Positions 8,716 through 21,100 of a stretch of 64,000 nucleotides of DNA are shown here, piece after piece. Under the pieces are notes generated by a model that ran no database searches, was not told the origin of the DNA, and saw only the letters and a program-made list of their open reading frames with translations. The stretch spans positions 1-64,000 of the forward strand of contig JAJDVI010000076.1 in the NCBI GenBank assembly GCA_022826195.1. The letters are read 5' to 3'. The DNA is from Acidobacteriota bacterium. GTDB taxonomy: Bacteria > Acidobacteriota > Vicinamibacteria > Marinacidobacterales > Marinacidobacteraceae. Position numbers and translations under genes: made by a program. Numbering within the stretch: the stretch's first letter is position 1; every line of letters begins with the position of its first letter.

Positions 8716-9483
8716 ATGCGCCTCCTGGATTGCCGTCTCCGCGCGGTGTTCGTCCTGGCGGCCGGTCTGGCGGGCAGTGAGCCGGCCCTGGGCCAGCAGG
8801 GCGGGAACCCGGAACACCCCGCCATCCGGCTCTACGGAGTCGTGCAGCAGGGTGACGGGGGAGTCGCGCTCCTGCGGTTTGCCGAGGGAAGACCGCTGGC
8901 GCTCCGGGTCGGCGAGACCCATCGTGGATTCACGGTCGTGCGGGTACTTGCCGATGGCGTGGAACTGGAGGCGCCCGGCGGGCGGATGCTCGATGTGGGC
9001 CTCCCGCACCTGGCGGTCACGGCCGGCGACGGGGAGCCTCCACCGGCTCCGGAGGCTCCGGTCGAGACGCGGCCTCCCGCGGAGTTTTCGGCAGGTCCCG
9101 AAGCGGGGGCTCCGGAGCCCCCGCCGGTTGCTGCGGAACCGCCTCCGCCTCCGGGGGACAGGGAAGAGCGAACGTTCTCGCGAGACGACGTGCGGCTGCG
9201 GCTTCAGTCGGAACTCCCGCGCATCCTGTCGAGCGCCGTCGTCGCCCCCCGGGTGCTCGGGAACGAGATCGTGGGGCTGGAACTCGTTGCCTTTCCCACC
9301 GACACCGTGCTCGGGGAAACCGGGCTCGTCCCCGGGGACGTCCTCCTGGAGGTCAACGGGAGGGAAGTGCGGGGAGCCGAATCGCTGGCGGTGCTGGTGC
9401 AGCGGTTTCAGACCGCGAGCCAGGTCGAACTCACGGTGGATCGCGACGGAGAGGTCTTTCCGATCCGGTACCGGATCGAGTAG
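8716..9483 (+). CDS. GspC-like periplasmic protein with PDZ domain
   Basis: 255 residues from an ATG. An N-terminal hydrophobic signal or anchor (about 8-26, 'RAVFVLAAGLAGSEPALG') is followed by a homology-region-like domain ('IRLYGVVQQGDGGVALLRF', 'RVLADGVELEAPGGRMLDV', about 37-100), a Pro/Glu-rich linker (about 105-150), and a C-terminal PDZ-type domain ('LVPGDVLLEVNGREVRGAES', about 195-255). This order is that of the type II secretion protein GspC/PulC, which links the inner-membrane platform to the secretin. No other secretion gene is nearby, so it is either an orphan component of a system encoded elsewhere or a PDZ protein reused for another task. Divergent from the phosphatase gene. 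Confidence 0.6.
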   Translation: MRLLDCRLRAVFVLAAGLAGSEPALGQQGGNPEHPAIRLYGVVQQGDGGVALLRFAEGRPLALRVGETHRGFTVVRVLADGVELEAPGGRMLDVGLPHLAVTAGDGEPPPAPEAPVETRPPAEFSAGPEAGAPEPPPVAAEPPPPPGDREERTFSRDDVRLRLQSELPRILSSAVVAPRVLGNEIVGLELVAFPTDTVLGETGLVPGDVLLEVNGREVRGAESLAVLVQRFQTASQVELTVDRDGEVFPIRYRIE

Positions 9484-9551
9484 CCGAACCGCCCGGAGCT
9501 GCTCCCCGCCGGGTCCGCCGCAACGCGGGCGGGCGATCCGCGGGCGGGCCT

Positions 9552-9965
9552 TCAGCGGCGGGTGAGGGCGCCCGGGCCGGGTGGCTGGAGCAACACCACG
9601 ACCTCGCCCGGCTCGACCAGGTGGTGGTAGGTCTTCGCGTGGACCACGAAGGCCGCGGGATCGTTCCGCAACGACGCGATGGAATCCCGCAGGCTGGCGG
9701 CTTCCTGGCCAAGCCGCTCGATTTCCGCCGCCAGCTCGTCTTCCAGTCGTCCCTGTTCGTTCAGCGATTCGAGTCCGCTCACTCCGACGGCGGCGGCGGC
9801 GACCCCGATCAGCACGATCACGACGACAGGCGCCGCGCGCTCCGTCAGTTCGACCCCGGCGCGCCCCCAATCGGCGCCCCTGCGGAGCGCTCCTCTCCCA
9901 ACGCTCCCCAACGCCCGGCGCAGGCCCCCCAGGGCGGAAACCGCTGCCTCAAGCGAGAACTTCAT
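9552..9965 (-). CDS. FtsB/DivIC-like septum formation initiator
   Basis: 137 residues from the ATG at 9965. A cytoplasmic N terminus with basic residues, one membrane segment ('APVVVIVLIGVAAAAVGVSG', about 44-63), then a coiled coil ('RLEDELAAEIERLGQEAASL', about 73-105) and a short extracytoplasmic tail ending in 'EVVVLLQPPG'. This is the layout of FtsB/DivIC proteins, which bridge FtsQ and FtsL in the divisome. 'NDPAAFVVHAKTYHHLVEPGEVV' matches the family's conserved 'E..AR....V.PGE.V' element. The N-terminal extension is longer than in E. coli FtsB (103 residues). No clear ribosome site is visible at the chosen start. Confidence 0.7.
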   Translation of the reverse strand: MKFSLEAAVSALGGLRRALGSVGRGALRRGADWGRAGVELTERAAPVVVIVLIGVAAAAVGVSGLESLNEQGRLEDELAAEIERLGQEAASLRDSIASLRNDPAAFVVHAKTYHHLVEPGEVVVLLQPPGPGALTRR

Positions 9966-10037
9966 GGATCCAGCAGGGACCGGAGCCCTTGCCCGATTGT
10001 ATGCGGAAGCGGGGCGCGCCGGTACGCGTTCCGGCCT

Positions 10038-10194
10038 AGCAGCCTGTGGCAAAACCCCCGCGGCGTTCGCCGGGCGATGCATCCCGGCTGAACCGCGCCG
10101 CTCCGAGGCGCTCTGCGTTGCGTTTCAGTCGGAATACACCCGGTATTCCTCCCCCACGCGCCTTGTCAGCCGTGCGCCTCGCCCGTCTCGGCGC

Positions 10195-10220
<26 letters not shown>
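10038..10220. repeat. Snap-back palindromic element (MITE-like) overlapping the valS 3' end
   Basis: The outer arms AGCAGCCTGTGGCAAAACCC (10038-10057) and its counterpart at 10201-10220 are inverted copies with two mismatches over 23 bases. The similarity continues inwards: CGGGCGA-GC and CGGCTGA appear in both arms, and the centre has GAATAC-ACCCG-GTATTC. The whole 183 bp can therefore fold as one imperfect hairpin. There is no coding capacity. The right arm supplies the last codons and the TGA stop of valS (10195-10197). The tips resemble transposon ends containing TTTTTCAACAGGCTG that I recall from other bacteria; that resemblance is from memory. Confidence 0.65.
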
Positions 10221-13119
<2,899 letters not shown>

Positions 13120-13137
13120 CCCGCCGCGAACTCGTGC

Positions 13138-14301
13138 CTACCGGCCGACGGCGGCGACCAACGCTGACGCGCGATCGGGACTCTCCCAGGGGAACCCCGG
13201 GTCTTCGTGCCCGAAATGGCCACCCTTCGCGGTGTTCTCGTAGATGGGCCGGCGCAGGTCGAAGTGCGCGATGATTTCCCCGGGCGTCAACCCGAAGACC
13301 TCCCGCACGGCGCGCTCGATGGCCGCGTCGCCCGCCCTTCCGGTGGCAAAGGTATCCACCCGCACCGAGACCGGCTCTGCGCGGCCGATCGCGTACGCGA
13401 TCTGCACCTCGGCCCGCCGCGCGAGTTCCGCGGCGACGATGTTCTTGGCGATGTACCGCGCCATGTAGGCCGCCGAACGGTCCACCTTCGTCGGGTCCTT
13501 GCCGGAAAAGGCGCCGCCGCCGTGGCGGGCCATCCCGCCGTACGTGTCAACGATAATCTTCCGGCCCGTGAGTCCGCAGTCGGCCGCCGGGCCGCCCTCC
13601 ACGAACTTGCCGGTCGGATTGACGAGGACCGCCGGCGAGTCGGCGCGGAAGGCCTCCGGCAGCACCGGGAGCACCACCCTTTCCTCGATGTCGCGAGCGA
13701 CGCGGCCGGTAGCTTCTTCCGCGTGCTGGGACGACGCGACGACCGTGGGAACCGCAACGGGGTTCCCGTCTCCGTTGTAGGCCACCGTGACCTGCGCCTT
13801 GCCGTCCGGGCCCAGATACGGAATATCGCCGCTGGTGCGCGCCTCGGTCAGCCGCCTCGTGACCCGGTGCGCCAGCATGATGGGCAGCGGCATCAGCTCC
13901 GGCGTCTCGTCGCAGGCGAAGCCGAACATCATTCCCTGGTCCCCCGCGCCTCCCGTGTCCACGCCCATCGCGATGTCTGCGGTCTGCCGGCCCAGGTGGA
14001 TCTCGACGGCCACCGTGTCGGCGTCGAAGTCGTCGTTTCTCCCGATGTATCCGATGCGCCGGATCGTCCGGCGCACCACGCTTTCGAGCTCCTCCGGCGA
14101 GGGTCCGTTCCGTGCCGCCGCTTCCCCGGCGATCACCGCGCGGCCGGCGGTGACGAGCGTCTCGCAGGCGACGCGGGCCAGGGGATCCCGAGTCAGGAAC
14201 GTGTCGAGAATCGCGTCGGAAATCTGGTCCGCAACCTTGTCCGGATGGCCTTCGGTCACCGACTCCGAGGTAAAGAGGCGCAGGTCGCGGTGTTGTTGCA
14301 C
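13138..14301 (-). CDS. metK: S-adenosylmethionine synthetase
   Basis: 387 residues from the GTG at 14301; makes S-adenosylmethionine from methionine and ATP. Clear motifs: '[20 protein letters not shown]' at the N terminus, '[18 protein letters not shown]' (about 113-130, the family hexapeptide region), '[20 protein letters not shown]' (about 260-280) with the P-loop-like GGGAFSGKD, and '[20 protein letters not shown]' at the C terminus. Length is typical (about 385-400). The reading frame stays open upstream of 14301 but runs into the divergent nucleotidyltransferase gene, so the GTG is preferred. No SAM riboswitch is recognisable upstream. Followed closely by valS. Confidence 0.96.
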   Translation of the reverse strand: MQQHRDLRLFTSESVTEGHPDKVADQISDAILDTFLTRDPLARVACETLVTAGRAVIAGEAAARNGPSPEELESVVRRTIRRIGYIGRNDDFDADTVAVEIHLGRQTADIAMGVDTGGAGDQGMMFGFACDETPELMPLPIMLAHRVTRRLTEARTSGDIPYLGPDGKAQVTVAYNGDGNPVAVPTVVASSQHAEEATGRVARDIEERVVLPVLPEAFRADSPAVLVNPTGKFVEGGPAADCGLTGRKIIVDTYGGMARHGGGAFSGKDPTKVDRSAAYMARYIAKNIVAAELARRAEVQIAYAIGRAEPVSVRVDTFATGRAGDAAIERAVREVFGLTPGEIIAHFDLRRPIYENTAKGGHFGHEDPGFPWESPDRASALVAAVGR

Positions 14302-14463
14302 GCTTACGGGACGCCTTCCTCGCTCTTCGGTCTTGACTGGTAGGGAGAGACGATCTCGTCCCGGGATTCGAAGCTTGAGAGAGCGCGGCATGATAGCAGC
14401 CCGGTCCGGGTCGGAATGCGGGGTGCGGAGCGGCCTTCCCGCTACCGGAGCCGGGGTGAATCG

Positions 14464-15597
14464 GTGACGGCAGGCGCCCCCCGGCCCACCGCCGTCATCC
14501 TCCTGGCCGGGCGGTCCCAGCGGACCTGGCCGCTGACCGCCGACTTTCCGAAACCGCTCCTGCCGCTGTGGGGCCGCCCGCTCACCGAGCGCGTCCTCGA
14601 CCAGTTGCGCGGCGTCGTGGACACCGCGGTACTGGTCGTCGGGTATCAGAAGGAGCGCATCCTCGACCACTTCGGAACGAGCTACGCCGGAATCCGCCTC
14701 GTGCCCGTCGAGCAGGCGAGCGCCCGCGGGACCGCCGACGCGTTGCGGGTGGCGGCCGCCGCCGTCCGCGGGCCGGTCCTCGTTCTCAACGGAGACGACT
14801 TCTACCACCACGAGGACCTGGCGCGGGTGAGCGGGCACCCGACGGCGATTCTCTGCAAGGAGGCCAGCGACCCCTGGAACCGGGCGACGGTCACCGTCAC
14901 CGAGGATGACTGGCTGGTGGACGTCCAGGAGAAGCCTCCGGCGGCCCGGCCCTGGGAACTGAGCAGCGTGGGCGCCTATTCGCTGCGGCGGGAGGACCTC
15001 GAACACCTCGGGGAAGTCCGGGAGAGCGTGCGCGGCGAGCTCGAACTTCCGGACCTCATTCGAATCCTGGCGCGCTCCCCCGGGGTGCGCGCGGTGCGCG
15101 CCCGGCGTCCCTGGATCCCGTTGACCTACCCGTGGGACGTCATCGGACGGATCGTGCCCCTCTTCGGCGGAGACCCGCCGGGAGACGGGGCCCGGGCGCT
15201 CGGATTCGAGACCAGCACGGGGGAGATGGGAGAAGGCGCCGTCTTCGTTGGCGAGGGCGCATCGGTGCATCCCGACGCCCGGTTGGTGGGACCGGTGGAA
15301 CTGGGCGCCGGCGCCCGAATCGCCGCCGGCGCGGTGGTGGAACGGGCCGTGCTGATGGAAGGGGCGATCGTGGGCGCCGGAGCGATCGTCCGCGACAGCG
15401 TGCTCGGCCGCGGCGCCTCGATCGGAGAGGGCGCGTGCCTTCGTTCGGGTCCGGTCGAGCGGATCCGGGTGCTCGAACACACGGCGCGGGTGGGAGTCCC
15501 CGTGGTCGGGGCCTGCCTGGGAGCGGGCGCCAGCGTCGCGGCCGGCTCCGCGACGCCTCCCGGCACTCTGCTGGGCCCGGCGGAGCGTTTCGGCTGA
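14464..15597 (+). CDS. Sugar-phosphate nucleotidyltransferase with left-handed beta-helix tail
   Basis: 377 residues from the GTG at 14464 (an in-frame ATG at 14416 is possible but adds an unconvincing Arg-rich leader). The N-terminal Rossmann-like nucleotidyltransferase opens '[19 protein letters not shown]' and continues '[12 protein letters not shown]'; '[15 protein letters not shown]' supplies the metal-binding Asp. The product loop is near 'VDVQEKP' and 'SSVGAYSL'. From about residue 265 a hexapeptide-repeat beta-helix follows ('[20 protein letters not shown]', '[20 protein letters not shown]'), as in GlmU-type or NDP-sugar pyrophosphorylases. The exact sugar cannot be read off. The GxG(T/S)R loop is atypical (GRSQRT). 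Convergent with the LptF-LptG gene, 15 bp apart. Confidence 0.82.
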   Translation: MTAGAPRPTAVILLAGRSQRTWPLTADFPKPLLPLWGRPLTERVLDQLRGVVDTAVLVVGYQKERILDHFGTSYAGIRLVPVEQASARGTADALRVAAAAVRGPVLVLNGDDFYHHEDLARVSGHPTAILCKEASDPWNRATVTVTEDDWLVDVQEKPPAARPWELSSVGAYSLRREDLEHLGEVRESVRGELELPDLIRILARSPGVRAVRARRPWIPLTYPWDVIGRIVPLFGGDPPGDGARALGFETSTGEMGEGAVFVGEGASVHPDARLVGPVELGAGARIAAGAVVERAVLMEGAIVGAGAIVRDSVLGRGASIGEGACLRSGPVERIRVLEHTARVGVPVVGACLGAGASVAAGSATPPGTLLGPAERFG

Positions 15598-15612
15598 CGA
15601 GGCGGTAGCGCG

Positions 15613-17883
15613 TCAGCGCCGCTGCAGCAGCAGGAAGACGGAGGCGAGCCCGAAGAAGAGGTTCGGCGACCAGGCCGCGAGCACCGGGTCGAGGAGCCCG
15701 GCGTTCCCGATGGAACGGAAGAACTGGGTGGCCACCAGATAGACGATCGCGATCGCGAAGGCGATGGCGGCGCTCGCCCAGGCGCTCTGATTCGTCCTGC
15801 GGAAGGCGAACGGGAGCCCGATGAGCACCGTGACCAGCGATGCGAAGGGCAGGGAGGTCTTGGTCTCGAGGGCTACGTGGAGCACCGGATCGCGGTGACC
15901 CGCCGCCTCGATCGTTTCGATGCGTTGCTCCAGGTCGCGATAGGGAAGGTGGTCGGTGGCCAGGTCCACCTTGAGGAGCGCGTCCGGTACGGAAACGTCC
16001 GGAATCTCCCGCACGGCGAACGGTTCGGCGGCGCGGCCGCCGTGGAGGGCGCGCTCCCAGCCTCCGATCCCGGTCCAGGTCGCTTCCGCCGCCGACCAGT
16101 GGGCGGACGCCACGTAGCTGCGGGCCGCCAGCGAGGCGCTGTCCGGACTGAGCCGGAATACGGACAGCCCGCTCAGGACCACGTTGTCGGCGTCGAAGTC
16201 GTCGTAGTGGTAGATCTGTCCCTGGGGCCCGAGCCCCCAGTGCCGCTCCAGCGGGTTGACGGTGCGCCGGGCCTCGCCCCGGATGCGGGCGCCCGTATCT
16301 TCCGCCTCCGGCGCGGTCCGGGGGATCAGCCGTTCCTGCAGTCCGAAGCCCGCGCCGCTCACGAGCAGTCCGGTTGCGAGCGCCGGCGCCACGAGGCGCG
16401 CGCGGCTGATCCCCCCGGCGAGAAACGCGGTCACCTCGTTGTGACGGCTCAGGAGCCCGAAGGTCACGAGCGTCGCGGTGAGGGTCGCGAGCGGCAACAT
16501 CTGGGCCGTGTAGCCGGGAATCGAGAGACCCAGGTAGCGAAGCACGGTGGAAGCGGGGATGTCCCGCTCGAAGGCGTCGCCGATGACCGCGTTCAGCAGG
16601 CCGATCAGTTCCCACGACAGGAGCGCGGCCAGCGCGATCAGCGCAAACGTGAGGTAGCGGGCAACCACGTAGCGGTCCAGGATCGTGGGGAGCCCCGGCC
16701 GGCGCCAGCGCAGCACCGCCGAACGGCGCCGGGGGACCAGGCGCCACAGCCGGCCGAGGAAGCGCCCGGCCGCCTCCAGCGGGTGCAGCTCCCTCGAAGC
16801 CAGCGCCAGCAGCGCGATGCCGGCGGCCACCGTCGCGATGTTGGCTCCCCACATCGCGATCCAGGGAGACAGCTCCCCCGCCGCGGCAAGCTGTTCGCCA
16901 AACGCGTTCGGCGCGTACCAGGCGAGGATCACGAGGATCGCCACGGCGAACGATCCGGCGCGCGTCGGTCCCGCCGACGGACGGATCCCGATGCCCAGGC
17001 CGAGCAGTCCGAAGGCCAGGCAGGCGAAGGGGAAGGCGAACTTCTTGTGGATCTCGACCAGGTAGATCGGGTGGTCGGTGCCTTCGTAGGCGGCCACGAG
17101 ATCCGGCAGCAACATGGCGCGGGCGCTGCGGCTGACACTCGGGGTTTCCGGGCCGAACACCTCCTCGGCATCGAGCGGCAGGCGGATCCGCTCCGCCCGC
17201 TGAATGCGGTACCGCCCGGGATCGTCGAGCCCGGCGTTGTGGACCTCCACGCCGGTGAGTTCCAGGAACGCCAGACGCTCTTCGGGGACGGTGACCAGCC
17301 GCCCGCGCTCCGCGACGAAGATGGTCGGCTCGTCGGCGCGCGCGGTGTCGGCGAGAAAGACGCGCCTCCAGCCTTCCTCGCCCGGAGCCGCGGCGCCCAC
17401 CAGCAGGACCCGGCCGTCGAGGAGCTCGTCATAGAACATGCGCGGCTCGATCTCGGTGCGCAGCCGGGAGCTCAGGAGCTCGTCCCTCAGTTCGACGAAC
17501 CGCTGGTTCGCCAGCGGGACGACCTCCAGCATCAACCACAGGCACAGTCCGAAGGTCGCTCCCGCCGCGGTCGCGATCGGAACGAGAAGGCGCCAGGGAG
17601 AGACCCCGCCGGCCCGCATCGCGATCAGTTCGTGTCCGCTGGACAGCCGGTTCAGCGCCAGCAGGATCCCGAGCAACAGGGCGCTGGGGACGGCCACGGC
17701 CAGGAGCGCCGGGATCAGTTGGGCGAAGGCCAGCCCTACCGTTTCCGGGTTCGCTCCCTGGGTGACGATCAGCTCGATGTTGACGATCAGTTCGTTCAGC
17801 AGCAGCGCGAACAGGAAGACGGCGGTCCCGAGGAGTACGCCGGGGGCGATGAGCCGGAGGATGTAGCGGCTGAGGAGACCCAC
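15613..17883 (-). CDS. LptF-LptG fused lipopolysaccharide-export permease
   Basis: 756 residues from the GTG at 17883 (GGGAAG six bases upstream). Two consecutive YjgP/YjgQ permease units: the first (about 1-390) begins 'LLSRYILRLIAPGVLLGTAV', the second (about 395-756) begins 'ILDRYVVARYLTFALIALAA'. Each has a membrane pair, the 'SGHELIAMRAGG'/'RHNEVTAFLAGGISRARLV' coupling-helix region that contacts the LptB ATPase, a periplasmic beta-jellyroll and three or so further membrane helices. In most Gram-negatives LptF and LptG are separate and form a heterodimer that lifts LPS from the inner membrane; here the pair is one chain. LptB, LptC and LptA are not in the window. Divergent from smc. Confidence 0.88.
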   Translation of the reverse strand: MGLLSRYILRLIAPGVLLGTAVFLFALLLNELIVNIELIVTQGANPETVGLAFAQLIPALLAVAVPSALLLGILLALNRLSSGHELIAMRAGGVSPWRLLVPIATAAGATFGLCLWLMLEVVPLANQRFVELRDELLSSRLRTEIEPRMFYDELLDGRVLLVGAAAPGEEGWRRVFLADTARADEPTIFVAERGRLVTVPEERLAFLELTGVEVHNAGLDDPGRYRIQRAERIRLPLDAEEVFGPETPSVSRSARAMLLPDLVAAYEGTDHPIYLVEIHKKFAFPFACLAFGLLGLGIGIRPSAGPTRAGSFAVAILVILAWYAPNAFGEQLAAAGELSPWIAMWGANIATVAAGIALLALASRELHPLEAAGRFLGRLWRLVPRRRSAVLRWRRPGLPTILDRYVVARYLTFALIALAALLSWELIGLLNAVIGDAFERDIPASTVLRYLGLSIPGYTAQMLPLATLTATLVTFGLLSRHNEVTAFLAGGISRARLVAPALATGLLVSGAGFGLQERLIPRTAPEAEDTGARIRGEARRTVNPLERHWGLGPQGQIYHYDDFDADNVVLSGLSVFRLSPDSASLAARSYVASAHWSAAEATWTGIGGWERALHGGRAAEPFAVREIPDVSVPDALLKVDLATDHLPYRDLEQRIETIEAAGHRDPVLHVALETKTSLPFASLVTVLIGLPFAFRRTNQSAWASAAIAFAIAIVYLVATQFFRSIGNAGLLDPVLAAWSPNLFFGLASVFLLLQRR

Positions 17884-18056
17884 GGCGGACTTCCCGGATT
17901 CTAGGAGCCGGCCCAGTTCTCCCGGCGGAGGCTCCAGGCCGGCGGCGCCGTCACGGCGGTGGACAGATCGGCGGGACCGGATTCGGGAGGGAGGGTTCCC
18001 AGCCGCGATCCCGAATCGCACACCCACCGTATCTTGGGGGTGCGCGGCCCTCGAAA

Positions 18057-18095
18057 CACAACATGTTGTGGGTTGGTCCGGTGACCGCGTACAAT
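18057..18095 (+). promoter_or_regulatory. Putative smc promoter with 14-bp palindromic operator
   Basis: A perfect palindrome CACAACATGTTGTG spans 18057-18070. A TACAAT -10 hexamer lies at 18090-18095, and TTGTGG (18066-18071), inside the right half of the palindrome, would be the -35 with an 18-base spacer. A protein bound to the palindrome would therefore cover the -35. It lies in the 261-bp divergent region between the LptF-LptG gene and smc, so it may control either or both. Confidence 0.45.
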
Positions 18096-18144
18096 ACGCT
18101 TGGGTTCGGCAGCGCCGCAGCCACAATCTCCAGGTGACCAGCGA

Positions 18145-21100
18145 GTGAGGATCGAGCGGCTCGAGATCGCCGGGTTCAAGAGTTTCGCCGAGCCGGTCAC
18201 GCTCGAGTTCGGGCGGGGCGCGACGGCGGTGGTGGGGCCGAACGGCTGCGGCAAGAGCAACATCGCCGACGCGGTCTTCTGGGTGCTCGGCGAGTTGGGC
18301 GCCGGCACCATCCGGGCGCGGGGGAAGGAGCTCATCTTCAGCGGGAGCGCCCTGCGCGAACCCCTCGGGGTCGCTGAAGTGCGGCTCCACGTCAGCGGGG
18401 CCCGGGATTCGCGGCCGGGGCAGTCCGACAACGGCGTCGCCGGCAACGGAGCCGAAGCGGTTGCCGGCAACGGCGCGCCGCCGGTGCGGGACACCCCGCG
18501 GGGTACGGCGGGCAACGGCGCGGCCGAACCGGTGCCGGAGAACGGCATGGCGCCCGGTGGTTTCGGGCGGAACGTGGTTGTCGGCCGCCGGGTGGACGCC
18601 AGCGGACAGTCCGTCTACGAAATGGACGGCCGGCGGTGCACCCGGCGCGAGATCCGGCGGCTGTTCGCCGGCACCGGGCTCGGCCCCGGGTCTTACGCGC
18701 TGATCGAGCAGGGGCGCGCCAACGACGTGCTCAGCCGCAAGCCCGCCGATCTGCGGCTGCTGGTCGACGAGGCGGTCGGGCTCGGCGCCTACCGCCTGAA
18801 CCGGCGGGAGAGCGAGGCGAACCTGCGGGCTGCCGAAAAGGCGCTCGAGCGCGTGCGCGAGCGGCTTCGTGAACTGGACCGCTACATCCGGCTGGCGCGG
18901 CGCGACTCCCGAACCGCGAGCCGCGTCCGGGAAGCCTCGGAGCAGGCCCGGATGCTCGGCGTTGCCGAAAAAGCGGCCCGGCGCGAGGAACTCCTTTCCC
19001 GGGTCCGTGAGAACACCGGCCCGGAAGAGGCCCTAGGCGCGGAGCGCGACCGCCGGTCCCGGAGCCTCCGGGCCTTCGAACGGTTCATGGAGGATCTTCG
19101 GGAGCAGGCCACCGGCACCGAAATCGAACTTCGCGAAGCCACCCGGGAAATCGGCGACCTGGGGGCGCGCCGGGCTCGCGCGGCGGCCCTCCTCGACGAA
19201 GGCGCTCGGGCCGCGGGGATCCGCGCTTCGCAGGTCACCCGTCTCGACGCCGAGACCACGACCCTCGAAGCGCGGCTCGACGATCTCGAGACCCGGCGGC
19301 AGGAGAGCGAGCGGCGCGCCGAGGTGTTCCCCGACCGGCTCGCCGAGCTGACCGAGGCGGCAACCAGGCGGGCGGCGGCCCGGGACCGGGCGCTGGCCGA
19401 AGAACGCGAGGCCCACTCCCTGGTGTGGGAACTGCGGCGGGAGGTGGACCGTCTGCGGGCGAGCGTCCGATCGTTCCGGATGTCGCGGGACCAGTACGCG
19501 ACCCGGCGCGAGCGGCTCTCGGCGACCGGGCTGGGACTCTCGGGGAGCCGGCGGGAACTCACCGCACGAATGGACCACGCGACCCGGAGCCTCTCCGGCG
19601 CGCGTTCGCGGGCCCGAACGCAGGAGGAGAGCATCGCCGGTCTGCACGCCGAGCTCGAGACGGCGGAAGCGGCGTGGCGCTCCGCGACCGCCGCGGCGGC
19701 GGCGGCGCGGGACGAGGAGGCGCGGGCCGAGAAGGAACAGGCTGCCCTCGCGGACCGCCACCGGTCGCTCGCGGCGCTGGTCGCTTCGCGCAACCAACTG
19801 GGGGAAAGCGCCTCGAAAGTCGTGGAGGCGGCTCACCGCCGCGGCGTCGCGCCCGGCGGCGCGCTCGGCGAGCTGGTGGAGGTGGATCCGGGATACGAGC
19901 TGGCGGCGGAGCGGCTCCTCGGCGTTCATCGCATCCGGATCGACCGCGTGTCCGATGTTTCGGAGCTCGTCGAGGAACTCGGCGGCCCGGAGGCCGGTCC
20001 GTCCGAGGTCCTGGTGTCCGAGCTGCTCGAGGCCTGCGGGTCCCGGAAGCGGCCGGCGCACGACGGAGCCGACCGGCTGGGCGACCACCTGAGACCACTG
20101 GACCCGGCGCTGGACCGGGTGGTTCCGGACGCGGTGGTCACCGCCGATCTCGCGGAGGCGCTGGCGGCCTTCCTGAAGGAACCGGGCGCCTACGTGACGC
20201 GGGACGGGGCCAGCGTGACGCCTCCCGGAGTCGTGCGGTTCGGACGGGGCGGACCGGGGGAGGGTTTCCTGAGCACCCGGCGCGAAGTGGCCGAACTCGA
20301 GGCCGGGAAGCGCCAGGGGACCCGGCGGTTGGCCCGGCTGGCCCGCGCCTCGGCCGGCGCGCGGGAGTCGGCGGAAAGAGCGGGCTCCGCGGTCGAGGAA
20401 CTCCGGCAGACGCTGGGGCAGGCGGAGAACCTCGCGCACCGGCTCCGGCTCGAGGCGGACCGGGAGCGGGAAACCGTCGCCGAAGCCTCGAAGCGGATCG
20501 AGGAACTGGAAGCGGAGATCGCCCGTCACGCCGAGGAAGCGGAGGGCAACGAGGAGGCCGACGCGCGTGCGGCGGAGCTGGCGGCCCGCGACGAGGCGCG
20601 GCTCGAGGAAGCGTCCCGTGAACTCGGCGAGCGGGAGGCGGCCCATGCGGCCCTCCGGCGCGAGTTGGAGGCCCGGGAAGGACAGTGGCGCGACGCGGAC
20701 CGCGAACTGGCGCGCCAGAACGCGGTGGCCGACGAGGTCGCGGGCCGGGCGCAGGCGCTGGAGCGGCAGGTTCGGGACGACCGCCAGCGATTGGAACGGA
20801 TCCGCGCCGAGCGGGCCGCGGCGGGGCGTGAGGAAGAGGCATGGCGGACGCGGCAGGCCTCCGCCGCTCGGGAACGGCAATCCGCGGAAGCCGCTATCGG
20901 GGACTGGAAGGCTCGGGAAGAGACCCTGACCCGCGTGGCCGCGGACGTCCGTACCCGGCTCGAGGGCGCCGTGGCGGCGGTGCGCCTGCGGACCGCGGAA
21001 ATCCGGGACCTCGAGGAGCGGCTGCACGAGATCCGGTCGGGCACGCAGGAGGCCCAGGGACTCCTGCGCGAGCTGGAAGACGAGTTCCGGCGCTCCCGCG

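Noticed and set aside
9966-10037. N-terminal extension of the FtsB-like protein to 10082
   Set aside because: The added residues are Pro/Arg/Ala-rich and partly encoded by the palindromic element; ATG 9965 gives the family layout.
13138-15480. Extension of metK to a 780-codon open frame
   Set aside because: Upstream of 14301 it lies antisense to the nucleotidyltransferase gene and encodes no recognisable sequence; normal MetK length is reached from GTG 14301.
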